The notes beneath the pieces were generated by a model, which was given only the letters and a program-made list of their open reading frames with translations, had not been told where the DNA came from and made no database searches. The translations under genes were made by a program, and so were the position numbers. This document shows positions 61,058 to 64,000 of a stretch of 64,000 nt of DNA, piece after piece (within the stretch, counting starts at the first letter, position 1; each line of letters starts with the position of its first letter). The DNA comes from Saccharopolyspora shandongensis (lineage in GTDB: Bacteria > Actinomycetota > Actinomycetes > Mycobacteriales > Pseudonocardiaceae). The stretch lies in the NCBI RefSeq assembly GCF_900106995.1, contig NZ_FNOK01000034.1:38320-102319 (forward strand), in the 5' to 3' direction.

Positions 61058-63594
61058 ACACCAACCCCGACGTGGGACTGCACACCTTGTGCTACCGCAT
61101 CGACCTCGACCAGATCGGCGATCTCGTTGTCTACCCATTGACCGACGAGTTCCTCGTCGCCTGGGAACACCTCAAGCAGGTGGTTAGAGCACGCATCGGG
61201 CGAGACGAGGTCCAGCCCTCCTACAGCGCCCTAGCCACCGCGTTGTCAGCCGCGAGTAATCAGCCGGTTCGCCTGTTCCCCCGCTGGGACCTCTCAAAAC
61301 GCGACACCGACCGCGGCGTCATCGCGTTGCTGATAACCACCGGCGAGTTCGATCCGTGGATTCTCAAGACCACCGTCGAAACCTTCGAGCACCAGTCCAC
61401 AGGAGACCAGGATGCGAACGCCTTGGCTCCCTTGATCACCAGCATCGAGCCGAAAGCCCGACCACTGACCGAGTTCATCGACATCGATGACGCCACGGAC
61501 TCCGTCGCCGCCCCAGGGTGGATCTACGACGCGGCACGCTGGAACCTCGCCTCCCGCATCGCCGAGACACCGGTATGCATTGACGACCACCTGCCGATCA
61601 GATTTCGACTCGACACCGACGCTAACCTTGTGGCCTGGGAGCATCCGCTGTCGCGCGCGTCGAAGAACAACACCGGGCACGCTATGGTCCAGATCTCGAC
61701 CAGGATCATCACAGTGCCGGGTGCCAAGCACTTGTACCTGCGGCTGGATGGTCACGTCTCCCGGCAGCCATATTCCTGGAACTTCGTGCGCAATACGTGG
61801 CTCGACCGCGGGGATCCGAACCTGCCGATCACCAAACTTCCCGTGCTGCCCCCGTATCCCAAGAAAGGGCGCCTCAACCCGGAATTCAGAGGATTCACTG
61901 CTGAGGTCATCGAGTCGTGTGGCCTCGACCCCATCACCTTGCCCCCAGAGCTACCCGTGCTCCCTGGGCAGGTGCGCCCAATTGGCAAGCCCCGCAAGCA
62001 CTTCATCGGCAAAGGCCCCGGCGTACGCTTCCTCTACCAACTGGGTAAGCACGCCACGAAAATCCTCGGCACGCCACCCCTGCGCTACCAGCCCACTGCG
62101 ATCCGAGTGCAAGAACAGATCGCGGGCCCGATCCCACCCGAGAAGCTCGATGCCGCGATTGCTGCCTCACAAGCCCACGAGCTGCGAATCGTCTGCCTGT
62201 ACGCCACACCCGCGGTCCGCCGCCGCATGAGCGACGCCCTCGCACCGTACGCCGCATCAGGCAAGCACCTGCTTGTTGGCGCCAGCGACGAAAACCCCGT
62301 ACCACTTACCGAGCGACTCACCGTGGTCTTCCACCAGAATCCAGACCTGCTCGACCACGGCACCCAAGACCGCACCGCGAACGGGATCGCATGGCTGGAA
62401 CCCAAACCCGATACGGCCATCGCCGTCCTCGCGGAAACAGACTGGGATCCCGACAACCCACCAGAGAACGACGCGAAACATCCACTGCGCCGCACGTTGG
62501 GTGAGCACGGCGTCGTCGCTCAGTTCATCAACAGCAACTGGACGCCGCCCAAACCACGCACCCGCACCCGTAACGGCGTCACCCGCGTCGTCACCCCACG
62601 GGATGAGCCCGCCATCGCTGCGGTCCGGGACTTGTTCCGCCATGTCGGCGTCATCGACAACCGACTCGCTCTGGCCACCGTCGGTCAACACCTGAAAGGG
62701 GCACTCGACCGGGACACCATCCTGATCGGCGTCCACATCCGCCAGCACACACCGCGCCGGCGAGGCAAAGCCAAGCCCGCCAAGCGCCTGGTTATCAGGC
62801 TCGTGGCCATCCACGCCACGGCTAATGCCGACACATCCTGGTACACCGAGACTTACAGCGACGCTGACGGAACCTGGGTGCCCTACCGAGTCGGCACGGC
62901 CGCGTACCACGCCACCGACGTCGGCACCACTGCCGTCGGCCGCGCACGCAAGCACTACCAGGACATTCGCGACTACGTCGACCAAGCTCTCGCCGCCTTC
63001 AGCCGCTCTCGCCCGCTGGTGGTCTTCGTTGACGCAGAAAGTTGCCGCGGCATCTGGCCAGGACTGAATAACGACTCCTTCGGGCACGGCCCGCTTCCCG
63101 GATCTGGACTTGGATACCAGGACCTCGCCGTGATCCGGTGCGCCACGGGCGCCCGCGTACCACGCCCGACTCACCGCAGCCACGGTGCACAACCCAAGGA
63201 CAAGCACCAACCAGCACTGCCCGGATCCACCCTGTACGAGCACGAGGAAGGCGGCGTCCGCAGCTGGCTGCTCGCACAGAAGTCCCGCGTCTTCCGATCC
63301 CAGGAAATCGGCGCCCGCGCCGGGGCCCTCTACACCCGATGGACCATCCCTGAAAACCGGATCAAATACATGGGCAAGGACTGGCACGGTCTGACCGCCA
63401 TCGAAATCGCCGTCGCCCGAGCCGGACAATGGGACGCCCAACAACTCGCGGCGCTCACTGCACGGCTATGCCACCAGGCAGCATCTTGGGATGACCGCAC
63501 TCAACAGCCCACACCACTTCACCTCGCCGAGCGACCTGACCTCGATCACCCGCAGCGAGACGAGCAGCCCAACGACAACGACGCCCCGGAGTAA
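61054..63594 (+). CDS. pPIWI-RE protein (Argonaute/PIWI-like, RNase H fold)
   Basis: 846 residues from ATG 61054; longer in-frame starts lie inside the helicase gene. The N-terminal 1-370 corresponds to the X module, a MID-like part follows (370-500), and the RNase H/PIWI domain spans about 510-820 (LAVIRCATGARVPR, YTRWTIPENRIKYMGKDWHG, LTAIEIAVARAGQWD). The last stretch carries the family's conserved Glu. The first strand reads ILIGVHIRQHT, with H where an Asp often sits, and PLVVFVDAES supplies an acidic pair, so catalysis is uncertain. It is predicted to use nucleic-acid guides or bind R-loops against plasmids or phage (Burroughs, Iyer and Aravind 2013). Confidence 0.85.
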   Translation: MNTNPDVGLHTLCYRIDLDQIGDLVVYPLTDEFLVAWEHLKQVVRARIGRDEVQPSYSALATALSAASNQPVRLFPRWDLSKRDTDRGVIALLITTGEFDPWILKTTVETFEHQSTGDQDANALAPLITSIEPKARPLTEFIDIDDATDSVAAPGWIYDAARWNLASRIAETPVCIDDHLPIRFRLDTDANLVAWEHPLSRASKNNTGHAMVQISTRIITVPGAKHLYLRLDGHVSRQPYSWNFVRNTWLDRGDPNLPITKLPVLPPYPKKGRLNPEFRGFTAEVIESCGLDPITLPPELPVLPGQVRPIGKPRKHFIGKGPGVRFLYQLGKHATKILGTPPLRYQPTAIRVQEQIAGPIPPEKLDAAIAASQAHELRIVCLYATPAVRRRMSDALAPYAASGKHLLVGASDENPVPLTERLTVVFHQNPDLLDHGTQDRTANGIAWLEPKPDTAIAVLAETDWDPDNPPENDAKHPLRRTLGEHGVVAQFINSNWTPPKPRTRTRNGVTRVVTPRDEPAIAAVRDLFRHVGVIDNRLALATVGQHLKGALDRDTILIGVHIRQHTPRRRGKAKPAKRLVIRLVAIHATANADTSWYTETYSDADGTWVPYRVGTAAYHATDVGTTAVGRARKHYQDIRDYVDQALAAFSRSRPLVVFVDAESCRGIWPGLNNDSFGHGPLPGSGLGYQDLAVIRCATGARVPRPTHRSHGAQPKDKHQPALPGSTLYEHEEGGVRSWLLAQKSRVFRSQEIGARAGALYTRWTIPENRIKYMGKDWHGLTAIEIAVARAGQWDAQQLAALTARLCHQAASWDDRTQQPTPLHLAERPDLDHPQRDEQPNDNDAPE

Positions 63595-64000
63595 TGACCG
63601 CTACCGATCCTTCAACTGCCGAAGATCACGCCTGACATCCATCGCGAAGGGAGTGGCGCATCACTTACTAATGATCTTTTGGTATTTGGGTGATCTTGGT
63701 TCATAGGCGGAGTCCGGTGTGGTCGAGAAAGGAGAAGCACAGTTGGTAGCTGTTGCCTATGCGGTCCAGGCCGGTGCCCGCGGCGGTATGTGCTTCGTCG
63801 ATGTGCTCGGGGCAGAGGTTGGCCAGCTCGGTTGTTTTGATGTTGCCCCAGACTTGTTCGACTGGGTTGAGCTCGGGTGCGTAGGCGGGCAGCCGCTCGA
63901 CGCGCAGCCAGTGTCGTTGGGTGGCCAGCCAGGCTTTCATGTCTTTCGAACGGTGGGCGGACAGTCCATCCCAGATCAAGGTTGCCGGATCTCCACCCAG
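63595..64000 (-). mobile_element. IS630-family insertion sequence, one end
   Basis: An IS630-type transposase runs in from the right edge; the IS end should lie between the pPIWI-RE stop and about 63700. An AT-richer stretch CACTTACTAATGATCTTTTG (63662-63681) contains TA, the usual IS630 target. The terminal repeat cannot be fixed because the other end is outside. Confidence 0.6.
63701..64000 (-). CDS. IS630-family transposase, C-terminal part (cut by window edge)
   Basis: About 99 residues of a DDE transposase. LIWDGLSAHRSKDMKAWLAT carries the second catalytic Asp, and LPAYAPELNPVEQVWGNIKT the final Glu of the DDE triad, the hallmark of IS630/Tc1-type enzymes. It ends normally at 63701. The N-terminal part lies beyond 64000, so integrity cannot be judged. 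It borders the pPIWI-RE operon and supports mobility of the island. Confidence 0.92.
   Translation of the reverse strand: MGGDPATLIWDGLSAHRSKDMKAWLATQRHWLRVERLPAYAPELNPVEQVWGNIKTTELANLCPEHIDEAHTAAGTGLDRIGNSYQLCFSFLDHTGLRL

Noticed and set aside
52700..64000. Right attachment site (duplicate of the tRNA-Asn 3' end) within the window
   Set aside because: I did not find a second copy of GGTTCGAGTCCAGTCGGAGG by reading; it may lie beyond the right edge.

Overview
This is a high-GC actinobacterial chromosome segment. Gene order and protein style point to Pseudonocardiaceae, most plausibly Saccharopolyspora or a close relative (inference from gene content; no database was searched). The signs are GTG-rich starts, strong Shine-Dalgarno sites, many ATGA/GTGA overlaps, and the actinobacterial orders hrcA-dnaJ-rsmE-HIT-phoH-ybeY-CBS protein-era-recO-uppS, smtB-zur beside glyS, and dgt-dnaG.

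Layout. 1-2023: end of an O-methyltransferase, a glyoxalase-fold protein divergent from a CxC-type ArsR repressor, and a NUDIX hydrolase. 2405-7258: valine/isobutyrate catabolism operon (mmsA, acyl-CoA dehydrogenase, 3-hydroxyisobutyryl-CoA hydrolase, mmsB). 7420-9944: small membrane protein, secreted guanyl RNase with barstar inhibitor, Uma2 endonuclease-like protein, enoyl-CoA hydratase. 10023-17183: two giant reverse-strand genes with five ADP-ribosylglycohydrolase domains, the first fused to an SseB-like domain. 17423-18528: small ORFs and a YefM-YoeB toxin-antitoxin pair with its operator. 18577-24743: assimilatory sulfate reduction operon (leader peptide with a Cys codon, sulfite reductase, zinc-ribbon protein, cysH, cysD, cysN, sirohydrochlorin chelatase). 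24809-39555: hemW, heat-shock/ribosome-maturation cluster, era, two dispanins, recO, uppS. 39675-44075: a zinc locus with a Fur-type box, permease pair, zur, SmtB-like ArsR, then glyS. 44212-52069: YdcF, dgt, a bacterial serpin, an ECF41-type sigma factor, dnaG, a Tam-like methyltransferase behind a TetR-type palindrome.

52180-64000 is an accessory island that begins at a tRNA-Asn gene. It carries an operon-like pair (unknown protein plus XRE-ImmA/IrrE), a frameshifted small gene, a truncated MFS drug-pump pseudogene, and then four co-directional genes that form the most interesting part of the window. They are an unrecognised protein with a D-ExK nuclease motif (55480-56469), a zinc-ribbon/REase protein, a DinG/XPD-like helicase with a cysteine cluster, and a pPIWI-RE Argonaute-like protein. 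The last three are joined by 4-bp overlaps and match the predicted three-gene pPIWI-RE defence system. The extra nuclease-like gene could be an additional component. An IS630-type transposase is cut by the right edge.

Other structure: a dispersed intergenic repeat of about 165 nt (full copies at 20810 and 26175, half copies at 26367 and 34332) whose terminal hairpin shows compensatory changes, and two perfect AT-rich palindromes inside the coding sequence of the giant hydrolase gene.
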